64,000 nt of DNA from assembly GCF_009857505.1 (NCBI RefSeq), contig NZ_WWCP01000018.1, positions 1-64,000 on the forward strand, in the 5' to 3' direction. The stretch's first letter is position 1; every line of letters starts with the position of its first letter. Source of the DNA: Duganella lactea. Lineage in GTDB: Bacteria > Pseudomonadota > Gammaproteobacteria > Burkholderiales > Burkholderiaceae_D. A program made the position numbers and the translations under genes. Below are positions 16,555 to 25,934 of this stretch, piece by piece. A model generated the notes under the pieces. That model saw nothing but the letters and a program-made list of their open reading frames with translations. It searched no databases and had not been told where the DNA came from.

Positions 16555-18864
16555 TTATTCATCCACGTCGCTGAACAGCGAGCGTCCCGTTGCGTGTTCG
16601 CGTTGAACTGCCGCAGGCGCGTTCCAAAAGATGCTCTCCTCCTCAGGGTCTGAGGACTTGTGAGATTGGACTTCTGCTATTGCGGCCTGAAGCGTATCCC
16701 ATAGTTCTTTATGCTGCGCCTCGAAAACAATATCCGACTCAGCTAATTCGCGCAAATCCGCAAGGAAATTGGTTATCTCCTCAAACTGACTCTCAACGTC
16801 ATTGTTAGGGTCTGCTTGAGATTGAAGGTGCTCAATTCGCGAAGCAATAGCCGAGTCCATTGTTGCAAGCAGGCCAGCTGAGAGGTGCATAAGTTCGGAA
16901 GGCTTAAAGAGCGCAAGGACGGAGTCGTTGTGTACAAAGGACATTTCAAATGAATGAAGCGCTCCATGCTCAAGCATATCGACGGTCGCGTAACGTGTGC
17001 TGTCGTCAAGTAAATGCATTGAATGGGCTGTCGCGCGTAGCACGACTTCTTCGCTACCGCTAAACCTCATCCATCGTTGCAAATGTCCGTCGCGCTCAAG
17101 CAGCTCTGGGGCACGCTCGAGAATTTTTTTCACTAACTCCGCAGGCAGGCGATGGTTCAAAAAATGGAACAGTTTTTGGTTGGCTCTGGTTTCGTCTGGT
17201 GTCTCAAGCAGTCTTTCGATAAGGTCGTCGCTACAGCTCATTGGGACGACCACGGCATCTCTAACGTAAGTCGCGCCTTCAGACACTGCTTCGGAGAAAA
17301 GCGTATCGAGTTTTGCGCCGCGGACGAAGACGCTAATGAGGTCAGGCCGTTTGCTGAGAATTTCGCTGATTGCGTCAGCAAACGTGGGATGCCAGAAAGC
17401 CCAGTACTCGTGCGGGCCATCTCGGCGGCGAACGACAAGAGAATCCGCGAGCTGCATCAACGATTCAGTAAGTTGCGCTTTTGATACCCCATAATTTTTC
17501 GCTAGTAGGTCAACATCGGTCTCAGGAAATAGATAGACCGGTAGCCTAGACTGGCTCAGGAACACTAGCGTAAGGGCGGCGCGCTGGGGCACATTAAGTT
17601 CTTCGAATGTTTGAACAAGAAATTTTTGCGGCTCAGAGATGAAGCGACGCAGGTCGTCTGGGAGTGCTCGGATATGTGCCGTGTACGTGCTGTCTCCAAG
17701 TCGCCGCGCCAGTTCGGGCAGAAGTCTCTTTTCCTTCGACAATTCCGGCAAGTGCTCACGAATCTTTACTTTCCATTCAGCAGGCTGGTTGCCCACCTTT
17801 AAGTGGTTGTAGAGAATTTGTTCACGTTCCGAATGTGACAGTTCGCCAACATTAACCACCGCTACATCGTTGGCTAAGAGCTGGTGGTTTCTGGAACCCA
17901 GGCGAGGCTTGGCCTCATTCCATATGTGAGTACGGGACGTTAGGATGAAGTGGCAACCGTGCTCAATTGCCGTCTTCAGTTTTGGCATGAACTCCAGCCA
18001 GGCATTTACGTAATCTGGCATCAATAAGTTGGAGCCAAACGCATCATCCACCCAAAATAAGCGTTTGGTTTCGTGGGGATTCCAGTGTCGACGCAACTCC
18101 ATGGGGCCTTCGCACTTGAAGACCTCGACTTCATCTTTGTCCACTGCTAACGTCGCTAAGATGGCCGCCAGAGTAGATTTACCCGTTGCGGGGGCGCCAA
18201 GAAGTAGAACAAGTTTATGCTCCGCAAGAATGTTGACAGCCGCTCTGTGAGGGGCGGTAGGCACGTAGACGTTGAGCGCCTTTTGGTGAGAGCCCAGTAG
18301 GGCAGCCGTTTGCTGCGCACATCTGTCGTCAAGGATGGTCGAGAGGTCGCCAAGTCCATATACTCGTGGAACCAGCGCGCGGAGGCGGGGACTACCTCTA
18401 ATTTTCAGGAATAGCCATTCCCTCCCAAGAACGTGTGCTTGCTCCACGCCCAATTCCACTAAGCGCTTGCGGATTTGCGTGCCAATGTCGGCATCAATCC
18501 CCATGCTCGTGATGAAGTAATAGCGCGAAGCCAATCCCTTGGCGACCAACTCAGTGACGTTCTGCAGCTCGCCGGTGATATCCGCTGCCTTTAACCTACG
18601 GTCGGCCTTGCTAGAGAACTTGCACTGTACCGTTCCGATTGTCGATTTCCCGTTCAGCCGAGTAGCAAGGAAAACCGCGTCCTGGCCGCCGTCTTGTGCT
18701 TCGCGGTAAATCGATACTGTGCCCTGGATTTCTTCTTCCATTACTTGAGCACACAAGTCTTGGAACGCCTTCCAGCCAAGTGTGTGCAATGCAAAGTCAG
18801 CGTGATATCCCTGTGCCTCTCGGACCGGATTCGGTTCATTTAGGTGCGGTTGTTTTGTGTTCAT
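16555..18864 (-). CDS. Restriction-endonuclease-like / nSTAND3 NTPase fusion
   Basis: 769 residues from ATG 18864. The N-terminal 150 residues are a PD-(D/E)XK (Mrr-like) nuclease: LGWKAFQDLCAQVM near 29-42, DGGQD at 58-62 and QCK at 80-82. A P-loop NTPase of the nSTAND3 type follows, with Walker A GAPATGKST at 224-232 and the double-Asp Walker B FWVDDAFG near 271-278, then a winged-helix-like region and a long helical sensor tail. This matches STAND-type anti-phage proteins in which ligand sensing activates an N-terminal nuclease. The start is uncertain; the frame is open to 19008 and no ribosome site is clear. It is divergent from the ABC-3C-like operon but has no obvious functional tie to it. 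Confidence 0.7.
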   Translation of the reverse strand: MNTKQPHLNEPNPVREAQGYHADFALHTLGWKAFQDLCAQVMEEEIQGTVSIYREAQDGGQDAVFLATRLNGKSTIGTVQCKFSSKADRRLKAADITGELQNVTELVAKGLASRYYFITSMGIDADIGTQIRKRLVELGVEQAHVLGREWLFLKIRGSPRLRALVPRVYGLGDLSTILDDRCAQQTAALLGSHQKALNVYVPTAPHRAAVNILAEHKLVLLLGAPATGKSTLAAILATLAVDKDEVEVFKCEGPMELRRHWNPHETKRLFWVDDAFGSNLLMPDYVNAWLEFMPKLKTAIEHGCHFILTSRTHIWNEAKPRLGSRNHQLLANDVAVVNVGELSHSEREQILYNHLKVGNQPAEWKVKIREHLPELSKEKRLLPELARRLGDSTYTAHIRALPDDLRRFISEPQKFLVQTFEELNVPQRAALTLVFLSQSRLPVYLFPETDVDLLAKNYGVSKAQLTESLMQLADSLVVRRRDGPHEYWAFWHPTFADAISEILSKRPDLISVFVRGAKLDTLFSEAVSEGATYVRDAVVVPMSCSDDLIERLLETPDETRANQKLFHFLNHRLPAELVKKILERAPELLERDGHLQRWMRFSGSEEVVLRATAHSMHLLDDSTRYATVDMLEHGALHSFEMSFVHNDSVLALFKPSELMHLSAGLLATMDSAIASRIEHLQSQADPNNDVESQFEEITNFLADLRELAESDIVFEAQHKELWDTLQAAIAEVQSHKSSDPEEESIFWNAPAAVQREHATGRSLFSDVDE

Positions 18865-19194
18865 GTCTATTTGGTCGGGCAGATTTTGGCTCGCGCAGTT
18901 CCGGAAAGGCCTCTGCATTATGACTGAAATGTTGAAGGCTCCATTTTTAGACGTAAGGTAGAACAAGGATGGTCTCCGCTGGCGATAAAGATTCGTCAGA
19001 GAGCTCAAAGTGATAATTGGTGTATTTTTCTACTAGGAAAACTGTTAATCTTTTGGCTTCTAATGTGGGTGTGGTACGTACTAAACGACAATGAAAAATT
19101 TCAGAAATCGAATGCTGCGATTTATGCAGGAAGCGAATATGAGGCGTGCAGTGCAAGTTAGGCTTGAAAGCTCTGTATTGCATTGGAGACAAGG
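18865..19194. promoter_or_regulatory. Divergent promoter region of two defence loci
   Basis: 330 bp between the nSTAND3 gene and the ABC-3C-like operon, AT-rich in its centre. It must carry both promoters; I could not fix -35/-10 boxes with confidence. The right edge holds GGAG at 19185-19188, the ribosome site for the operon's first gene. Confidence 0.4.
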
Positions 19195-21666
19195 GTGAAT
19201 CCGGCTGATATCTTGGCGGGTGCAGCAGTTCCGGACAGCCCTAAACTTTATGTCATTGGCAGTTTCGACAAGCGAATCACTTTTTACTCGCAACAGGCGC
19301 GCGCGCTTTCTCTTGTTCATGCTCTGCACGACCAGGGGCACCTGAAAGATTGCAAGCGCGTTGCTGTCATCGGGGCAGGAGCTGCGGGAGTGACGGCGGC
19401 AGCCGCATTGCTGCTAGCGACGAGTGCTAAAGTGGTGCTCTTCGATAGTGCGCCTAATATGCTGTCGCTCCAAGGCGCCACAGAGCGACGAAAGCTAGAC
19501 CCCCATATTTATGACTGGCCTAAAATCGATACAACAGATAGGGCTGCGAATTTACCTTTGCTCGATTGGGAATCCGGCTCCTCCAAGCAGGTCCGGATGG
19601 ATGTAATCAAACAATTTGAACAAATCGTGGCCTGTCGGCCTGAGCTAGAAAAAAAGCTAGGCTGTAAAGTCACAAAAATCGAGCGCGACGATAAAGTGTA
19701 CAAGGTAGCATTCACCCGTATTGGAAGCGCAGCCAATCCGGTGCCGGAAGACGATAACCCCGGCTACTTTGATATGGTATTTCTCGCAATTGGTTTCGGG
19801 GTCGAACCTAAACAAGCAATCCGCGGTGTTCGAAGCGCAAGCTATTGGTCTGACGCTGGAGTGCCTGGACCGGAGTTCGATGGACGGCCATCGCCTTCCT
19901 TTTTCATTAGTGGCAATGGAGACGGTGGACTGATTGACTTCGTTGCAGCGGCTTCGTCGGACTTTAATCACGGAACGATGCTAAGTCTCATCACCGAGAA
20001 CCTGCGCATGGAAGCAGTGCGCTCAGCTTTGCAAGACATCGACAAGAGGGCGCGAGAAGTGGAGCCTGGTCAGCCACCATTGGACCTGTGGGCTGCTTAC
20101 GAGACGGAAATCCATCCTCTCATCCGTGACAACGGACTTGTTCACCAGTTTCGCATGCAGATGAGGCCTGGCGTTCGCCTCGTCCTACAAACTAGAGAAA
20201 AGCAAATATTCAGTCTTGACACGGCGGTGCTCAACCGTCTTGCTGTCTACGTGAGCGTTAAAGCTTGCCAAGAGATTGGAGCGCATATTTTTAAACATAT
20301 TCACTGCGGTGAAGTGACGTCGACGATTAGTGATGATGACGGGTACTTGCTAAATTGCGATGGAATTGGAGAAATAGCTGCAGATGAAGTGATTGTACGC
20401 CGCGGGCCGAATCGAGATGCTGTTCGCGAACCATTCCAAAACGTGCTAAACGCCTACGGTGAAGCTCACGCGAGATGGCTAGCACGGTACAAGAATATGA
20501 CAGTTGTTCCAGGACTTTCACAGGACGCTCGCTCGTTCTTTGAGAAGTTGTGTAGAGATGCTGGCGTCCCGCCGTCGCCAAGAATACAAAATGCAGCAAT
20601 ACGCGCTCGTCGATTCAAGATGACGAGGGACGGCACAAACATTCATTGGACCGGGGCGGTGGCGAAAACTGACCTTGCTCAAATTTGGTCGACCTCTAAC
20701 TATTACGAGCTTGTTCTTGCTGACGGAGCGGAAAGCCTCGGCAAGATGGCGCCGCTCGTGCTGCGAATTGCCGGACACTGTAAAAATTTGACTGTTTATT
20801 CGGACCGCGTATTTTGGGACGGTCTAATCAAAAGCGTGATAGATAAGGGGCCCGCCAAGGGACTCAACAAACCACTTTTCGGAGAGGGCCTTCCTGCGGG
20901 CGCTACCGAGGAGCCTCATGACTTTCCCCTCGAAGCGTTAGCTGAAGAATTGCATCACCACCTGGACAGGTGGGTGTTAACTAAGGTGGACAATTACATT
21001 AGCAAATTCCTAGCCGATGGTACCGAAGAGGGTACAGATATCGCGCTCACAATCGCACAGGACCTGCGTGAAATGATGGCAGTAACCTGGAAGAATTGGA
21101 CCGCCTTATTTGATGCGGACCCTGCCTTGCTTGGGAATTTCTTGTGTCTCATGATGAACTCCAATCATGCAGAACATCCTGCTGCTCGAGTCCTTGTGGG
21201 GCCAAGCTCGACTTCAGAAATAATCCTTGGTGTCGTGGTTTCGTTAGCCATCGCCTCATGCTGGAATTCAGTTGGACCGAAAGCTGCTCTCCCTGGTAAT
21301 TTGCATCGAAAATTTGATGCGGAGCCAGAGTGGGCGGGCCACACCTTCGCTGCTACTCGTATTAACGGGAAACATACACTCCGAAACGTCGCCGAGGGAA
21401 TGTGGCGCACTGAGTTCGTCGTACTTGCAGTAGATGGGGCACTTGACAGCGAGCGCGCTTCCAATTTGTCGTTTAGAGATAACTCTTCAGACGAGCTAAC
21501 CTTCAGTGTTCCCCTCGGTCACGAACCAGTAATGCTCACACTAAGCGGCCAGTTCTGCGAGGCGATGGAGCTCGGCGCGGCTGCGTTGACCAAATTCCTA
21601 GCTGGGGTGGACGCGAGGCGGTTTATTAGATGGGACAACGTAATCGATAAAAGGACCGCAGCATGA
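19195..21666 (+). CDS. FAD/NAD(P)-binding oxidoreductase, putative ABC-3C effector
   Basis: 823 residues from a GTG at 19195, chosen because GGAG stands 6 nt upstream; a TTG at 19183 is the alternative. Near residues 56-85 is a Rossmann dinucleotide-binding motif VAVIGAGAAGVTAAAA ending in VVLFDS, and a FAIGFG-like second signature (VFLAIGFGVE) lies near 195. The last 230 residues (from FPLEALAEELHHHLDRW) resemble the C-terminal domains of ABC three-component system proteins, which dock effectors on the other subunits. Its stop overlaps the next start as ATGA. The N-terminal part may oxidise or sense a flavin/nicotinamide metabolite; whether it depletes NAD(P) is speculation. Confidence is good for the fold, moderate for the system. 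Confidence 0.65.
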   Translation: MNPADILAGAAVPDSPKLYVIGSFDKRITFYSQQARALSLVHALHDQGHLKDCKRVAVIGAGAAGVTAAAALLLATSAKVVLFDSAPNMLSLQGATERRKLDPHIYDWPKIDTTDRAANLPLLDWESGSSKQVRMDVIKQFEQIVACRPELEKKLGCKVTKIERDDKVYKVAFTRIGSAANPVPEDDNPGYFDMVFLAIGFGVEPKQAIRGVRSASYWSDAGVPGPEFDGRPSPSFFISGNGDGGLIDFVAAASSDFNHGTMLSLITENLRMEAVRSALQDIDKRAREVEPGQPPLDLWAAYETEIHPLIRDNGLVHQFRMQMRPGVRLVLQTREKQIFSLDTAVLNRLAVYVSVKACQEIGAHIFKHIHCGEVTSTISDDDGYLLNCDGIGEIAADEVIVRRGPNRDAVREPFQNVLNAYGEAHARWLARYKNMTVVPGLSQDARSFFEKLCRDAGVPPSPRIQNAAIRARRFKMTRDGTNIHWTGAVAKTDLAQIWSTSNYYELVLADGAESLGKMAPLVLRIAGHCKNLTVYSDRVFWDGLIKSVIDKGPAKGLNKPLFGEGLPAGATEEPHDFPLEALAEELHHHLDRWVLTKVDNYISKFLADGTEEGTDIALTIAQDLREMMAVTWKNWTALFDADPALLGNFLCLMMNSNHAEHPAARVLVGPSSTSEIILGVVVSLAIASCWNSVGPKAALPGNLHRKFDAEPEWAGHTFAATRINGKHTLRNVAEGMWRTEFVVLAVDGALDSERASNLSFRDNSSDELTFSVPLGHEPVMLTLSGQFCEAMELGAAALTKFLAGVDARRFIRWDNVIDKRTAA

Positions 21667-22370
21667 GCGCCATTTCCAATTCTTCGGTACTCAGTCACTT
21701 TTGTGAGCGCCTTATGTCGACAGCACAGCGAGTGTCCGCTGTGGACCATCGCGAGATGATTGCTGAACTCAAACCAGCATTAGCTGGTCACCACTTTAAT
21801 GGCGGTACCACGTCCGCAAGTATGCTGAGTCCGAGCGACCTGCCGGCGGAGTGCGAAGCGCTTTCCATTAACCGCTACACGCTGATACTTGGATTACTCC
21901 CGGACACTCCAGCGCTTGAGGCGGTTCAGGAGGCCGTAAGACGCTATCGAAATCAGTGCGTTATCGCTAGGTCATTTCTAAGTCCGGCACAATCGTTAGA
22001 TTTGCTCCTTGTTCTGGTCGGTCCACGTGGCAGTGATACTGACGAAGAATGGGATGCCTTGGCGAAGTTTGTGGAGCGGGATGAAAGGGTAGCGCGAAAG
22101 CTCGTATGGTTGATGCCTATAGACCCCGCGAGCGATGCCGAAAGTTACGAGCGTTTTATCAAGCAAACCTTTTTCGCACGTCCGTGGATTCAAACGGACA
22201 TTCTCGATGATGTTGAACTTGATAAGTTAACGACTGAATCGACTAACAATGACGGGTTGCCGCGCGAGACAATCGATGCATGGGAGTTGGCCGTACTTGA
22301 CCAAGATAAAACTCCGGATGAAATTGTGAATGAGTTAGTGGAAGCGTGGGCAGTAGGGAGGACCAAATGA
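21663..22370 (+). CDS. ABC-3C-like middle component
   Basis: 235 residues, soluble. It resembles the ABC-3C middle component 1 family: LLLVLVGPRGSD near 114-125, the block ERDERVARKLVW near 138-149, and FARPW near 171-175. Its ATG overlaps the upstream stop (ATGA at 21663-21666), and its own stop overlaps the start of the SMC-like ATPase (ATGA at 22367-22370), so the three proteins are made together and probably form one complex. In the family model this subunit bridges ATPase and effector. The assignment rests on remembered motif patterns plus the gene order. Confidence 0.6.
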   Translation: MSAISNSSVLSHFCERLMSTAQRVSAVDHREMIAELKPALAGHHFNGGTTSASMLSPSDLPAECEALSINRYTLILGLLPDTPALEAVQEAVRRYRNQCVIARSFLSPAQSLDLLLVLVGPRGSDTDEEWDALAKFVERDERVARKLVWLMPIDPASDAESYERFIKQTFFARPWIQTDILDDVELDKLTTESTNNDGLPRETIDAWELAVLDQDKTPDEIVNELVEAWAVGRTK

Positions 22371-25300
22371 GCGAAATTTTCCTATCAGGCGTAAGTATCA
22401 AAGATTTCCGAACCTTTGGAGATTTCGACATTAGCATTCCTGCTGGACCTGGTTTGACCATCGTGACTGGGGCCAACGGCTTAGGGAAGAGTAATTTCTT
22501 TGATGCTATTGAGTGGGGCCTCACAGGAAACGCAAGACGTTTCCAGCAATATGCGGAGAAAAAGAAGGTTTCGGAAGACGAGTACTTAACGAGAGCCGGG
22601 GCGCCTTCGGGGGCTCATAAAGTGAAGCTCACGTTCACTGACCAGATTGATATTGAACGGGGGCTCGGCTTAGCAACTTCTCAAGAAGAAATCATCTCTT
22701 ATCTTGCCAGGCACGGTAAGAAAAAAATTCAGGACCTTGCCACTTATCTCGCGTTGACCCATTTCCTCGGACAGGCATCTGCACAGCGATTTACAAGCAG
22801 GGACGAAAAGGACCAGTGGAGGACGTTGCGTGGACCCAGTGGCATAGAGCAGTTGGAAAGCGTTAGAGAACGGATTAAACATCGGTCAATTACGCTGGCT
22901 TTCACTCGTAGAAATCAAGACGAGCAAAAAGCTATAGACGACATTCGCAACAAGCTAGCGCAATGGGAGAATTGGCAAGTCCGACTCTCTCGCCTCAAAC
23001 AGTCGTTGAACGCGGCCGGCACATTGACTTCCGAACAGATGGAGGAGCGCATTGCGACTCTCGAGCTTGAAATCGCAGGCGCTCTTTCGGAAGGCCCAAA
23101 GGAAATTCAGGGCGCTTCGATTGCACAGCGCCTCGCGCAATTAGGGTCAAAAATTCGTACAGCAATTTCCCGGCTGCATGAACGGACGGACCAACTCGAC
23201 GGGCTTTCGAGTTTAGTGGATTTGTTCGCCAATGCAAAATTGAATGCTGACCCCGAACATCCAGTCTTGGTCCGTGCTAGAAACGACGTCGCAAGTGCAA
23301 ACGTAGTCGTCCGAGAACTCTCCGAAAGAGTTAACGCTGCCGTTTCGAACTGCGACGCTCAAAGTACGGCAATGCGCGATGTTGAACAGCACATCAATAT
23401 GCTGGAGTCGACTAGATTAGACATCACAAAGCGCGATGACGTTGCAGCGCAAATTGTCTCGTTGGATGCACAGCAGGTTCATTTTTCAGAAGTAGTGCTT
23501 CAGCGCCGGACAGTATTAGTAGAAGCAGAAGCTGAGGTGCAGAAGCATCATGATGCTGCTAGCACAGCAGCAGCCTTGCGGGCTGAGGTTGATAGGGCTA
23601 GCGCGCTTGCGGTTTCGCATTCTAAGTTGCTGGAATTGGACGACGCCGTCGTGCGAGCCTTAGCAGCATCAGCTTCGGCGTTGGAAGCAGCAAATACAGC
23701 TAAGCCAGCGCTAGAATCCGCATTGAAAGAAAGAGGAGTCCTGGCCGAGGCAATAGATAAAGCCACAGTCGCATACGCTGATTCTGAGGCGCACACTACA
23801 GCCATCAATGCTGCGGTCGCGATGATTGCGAGCCATATCGCACATGACGACACCGACTGTCCAGTTTGCAGCACTCCTTTTGAAGTCGGCCAACTGAAGC
23901 TATTAGCCGATAAAGCTGCCCGCGCTGAAAGCGAAACCTTGGCAAGGATTTCTAGTGAGATTGCTTCTCTTCGCAGCAAGTCCGCTCAGCTGAATTCAAA
24001 AATCGAGGAGCTCAGCGGAATAGTGAATCGCTCGTCGGAACTCGATGTCAGTCTCAAAGCCGGTCAGGATGCAGCATCGCGAGCTCGCCTGGAATTAGCC
24101 ACGGAGTTAACCCTTGATGTAACTGCAGACCTGAGCGCTGCTATTACCTCTCGCCAGCAAAGAGCCGTTGAAGGTCTGTCAATCGCCATTGCGCAACTAG
24201 AAGCGCTTGCTGGTTCTGCTGCTAGTGCGTCGGAGCGACGTCGGGCTCTTATCGAGGACATTGAGAACCAAGTCGCTCGACAAAGCCAGCTAAATGCCGG
24301 TCTGAACCAATTGCGAGCTGAGGAAAAGGCATGCTCAGAGCGCATAGTCGCTCGAGGTATGGCGAGCTGGACCATTGACGCTATCAATGACCGATTGCCT
24401 GAACAGCGGTCAACACTCGAAGCGGCGCGAATCCAACTCGGAAAATTGAATGACGAACTTTTAGCATCGCGCTCTGCGCTTGATAACGCTGGTCAGATTC
24501 TATCCGTGGCAGAGAGAGCATTGGCTGAATCGGACCTTGCACGAAAAAGCGCGCAGGAACAACTGGCGCAATTAGAGCAGCGGTGGGAGCGGGCGGGTCT
24601 GGATGGATTGCCAAGCCGCGTTGCTTTAGATGGCGCGCTATCGGCCACGCAGTCAGAGACAGCTGACTTGCGCAATAAGCAGGAGGGCCTGGACGTACTT
24701 ACAACGAGCAATCAGCTTCATCTTATGCAGACTGAGTTGGAAGAAGTTATTGCCTCGATGAAGGCGGAAGGCGGTGAAGATGCAATCATCAATTCCGAGC
24801 TTCATAAAGTAAAGTTGGAGTCGCAGCTAAAGGCCGCCACTGAAGCCGCTGAGGCAACCATCGAAGCACAGAGGGCGGTGAACGGCTATGCAAGAACACT
24901 AAAATCAAACGTTGAGGAATATTCAGCTCAAGTGCTAGCTCCACTTAATGGAGTGATTTCAGAATTCAACGAGGCGATGCTGAGCACACCGGGCCAATCC
25001 ATCCAGTTTTCGACAACTCATCGAGTGGATACCACGACGTTTGGAATGTCCTTGCGACGTCGAGCAAACCTTGTAGCCGGCCACAGCACGGCAGGAAGCA
25101 CCGCTCCTCAACTGACGCTGAGCGAGGGCCAACTTGCCGCAAATGGGTTCAGCATCCTTTGCGCGGCCAGCACTTCGTATAAGTGGTCCCGTTGGCGTGC
25201 ATTGCTGTTGGATGACCCGCTTCAACATAACGACATAATTCACACATCTGCGTTTATTGATGTAATGCGAAACCTCGTTGAACTTAATGGGTATCAGTTA

Positions 25301-25492
25301 ATTATGTCGACACACGACAAAGCCGAGGGCGAATTTATCGCTCGTAAGTTCGATGCTGCCGGATTGCCATGCACTCGGATTTCGCTTACTGGGCCTTCAA
25401 GCAAAGGGGTACAGTTCGAAAAGCCTATTTATAACCTACCAGCTCAGGCGATAATTGGTAGGGCTGATACGCTTGGAGTGTTGGAGGCATAG
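22367..25492 (+). CDS. SMC/Rad50-like ABC ATPase of an ABC-3C-like system
   Basis: 1041 residues. Walker A GANGLGKS lies at 35-42; two long coiled-coil arms flank a Rad50-type zinc hook CPVC at 498-501; the ABC signature LSEGQ is near 918, Walker B LLLDDP near 946-951 and the switch His983 in STHD. The start at 22367 is set by the ATGA overlap with the middle-component gene; an upstream in-frame start at 22346 lies inside that gene. Rad50-like ATPases clamp DNA and couple ATP state to partner activity. With the two preceding genes it forms a compact three-gene cassette. The zinc hook suggests dimerisation through the coiled-coil tips. Confidence 0.8.
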   Translation: MSEIFLSGVSIKDFRTFGDFDISIPAGPGLTIVTGANGLGKSNFFDAIEWGLTGNARRFQQYAEKKKVSEDEYLTRAGAPSGAHKVKLTFTDQIDIERGLGLATSQEEIISYLARHGKKKIQDLATYLALTHFLGQASAQRFTSRDEKDQWRTLRGPSGIEQLESVRERIKHRSITLAFTRRNQDEQKAIDDIRNKLAQWENWQVRLSRLKQSLNAAGTLTSEQMEERIATLELEIAGALSEGPKEIQGASIAQRLAQLGSKIRTAISRLHERTDQLDGLSSLVDLFANAKLNADPEHPVLVRARNDVASANVVVRELSERVNAAVSNCDAQSTAMRDVEQHINMLESTRLDITKRDDVAAQIVSLDAQQVHFSEVVLQRRTVLVEAEAEVQKHHDAASTAAALRAEVDRASALAVSHSKLLELDDAVVRALAASASALEAANTAKPALESALKERGVLAEAIDKATVAYADSEAHTTAINAAVAMIASHIAHDDTDCPVCSTPFEVGQLKLLADKAARAESETLARISSEIASLRSKSAQLNSKIEELSGIVNRSSELDVSLKAGQDAASRARLELATELTLDVTADLSAAITSRQQRAVEGLSIAIAQLEALAGSAASASERRRALIEDIENQVARQSQLNAGLNQLRAEEKACSERIVARGMASWTIDAINDRLPEQRSTLEAARIQLGKLNDELLASRSALDNAGQILSVAERALAESDLARKSAQEQLAQLEQRWERAGLDGLPSRVALDGALSATQSETADLRNKQEGLDVLTTSNQLHLMQTELEEVIASMKAEGGEDAIINSELHKVKLESQLKAATEAAEATIEAQRAVNGYARTLKSNVEEYSAQVLAPLNGVISEFNEAMLSTPGQSIQFSTTHRVDTTTFGMSLRRRANLVAGHSTAGSTAPQLTLSEGQLAANGFSILCAASTSYKWSRWRALLLDDPLQHNDIIHTSAFIDVMRNLVELNGYQLIMSTHDKAEGEFIARKFDAAGLPCTRISLTGPSSKGVQFEKPIYNLPAQAIIGRADTLGVLEA

Positions 25493-25934
25493 GCTCGGTC
25501 AGTTTACAAAATGCGAAGCTATTTATCGAAGCCACAATTGTTTTAATAGACGCGACGCGAGATAGGACGTGTTCGTTACCACGTGCAGTATGGCCAAGAC
25601 TCGGTCCGGGCTCCGCCTCCGTGACTGGCTCCACTGACGCACTCTGAACGCCGTCGCAGCGACTCCGGCTGATAGTCCCACTATCATAAGGAAGAAATTA
25701 TCGAAGCCTAGTCTTCCCCCTGACTGGCGTAATTGCGGTGCAATTGCCACTCTAGGAGGAGAGCGACGATAACCCAGTTAGAGGAGCTCCCGCTTGGATA
25801 TGCAAATCAGAGAGTTGAGCGGGCGTTTTGGCTACTCTAGTTAAATTTCGCCCGTAAAACATACAAACGGCCATGGATTCGAATGGTTGCCAACGCCTAG
25901 TCTCATCAGTGTGAGCATGAACAGCGATGACCTT
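25493..25934. other. Intergenic region between convergent genes
   Basis: 442 bp without a supported gene. TTATCGAAGCC occurs twice (25523-25533 and 25698-25708) in direct orientation, 175 bp apart, which may be chance or a trace of a duplication. No terminator-like stem was obvious after the ABC ATPase gene. Confidence 0.35.
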
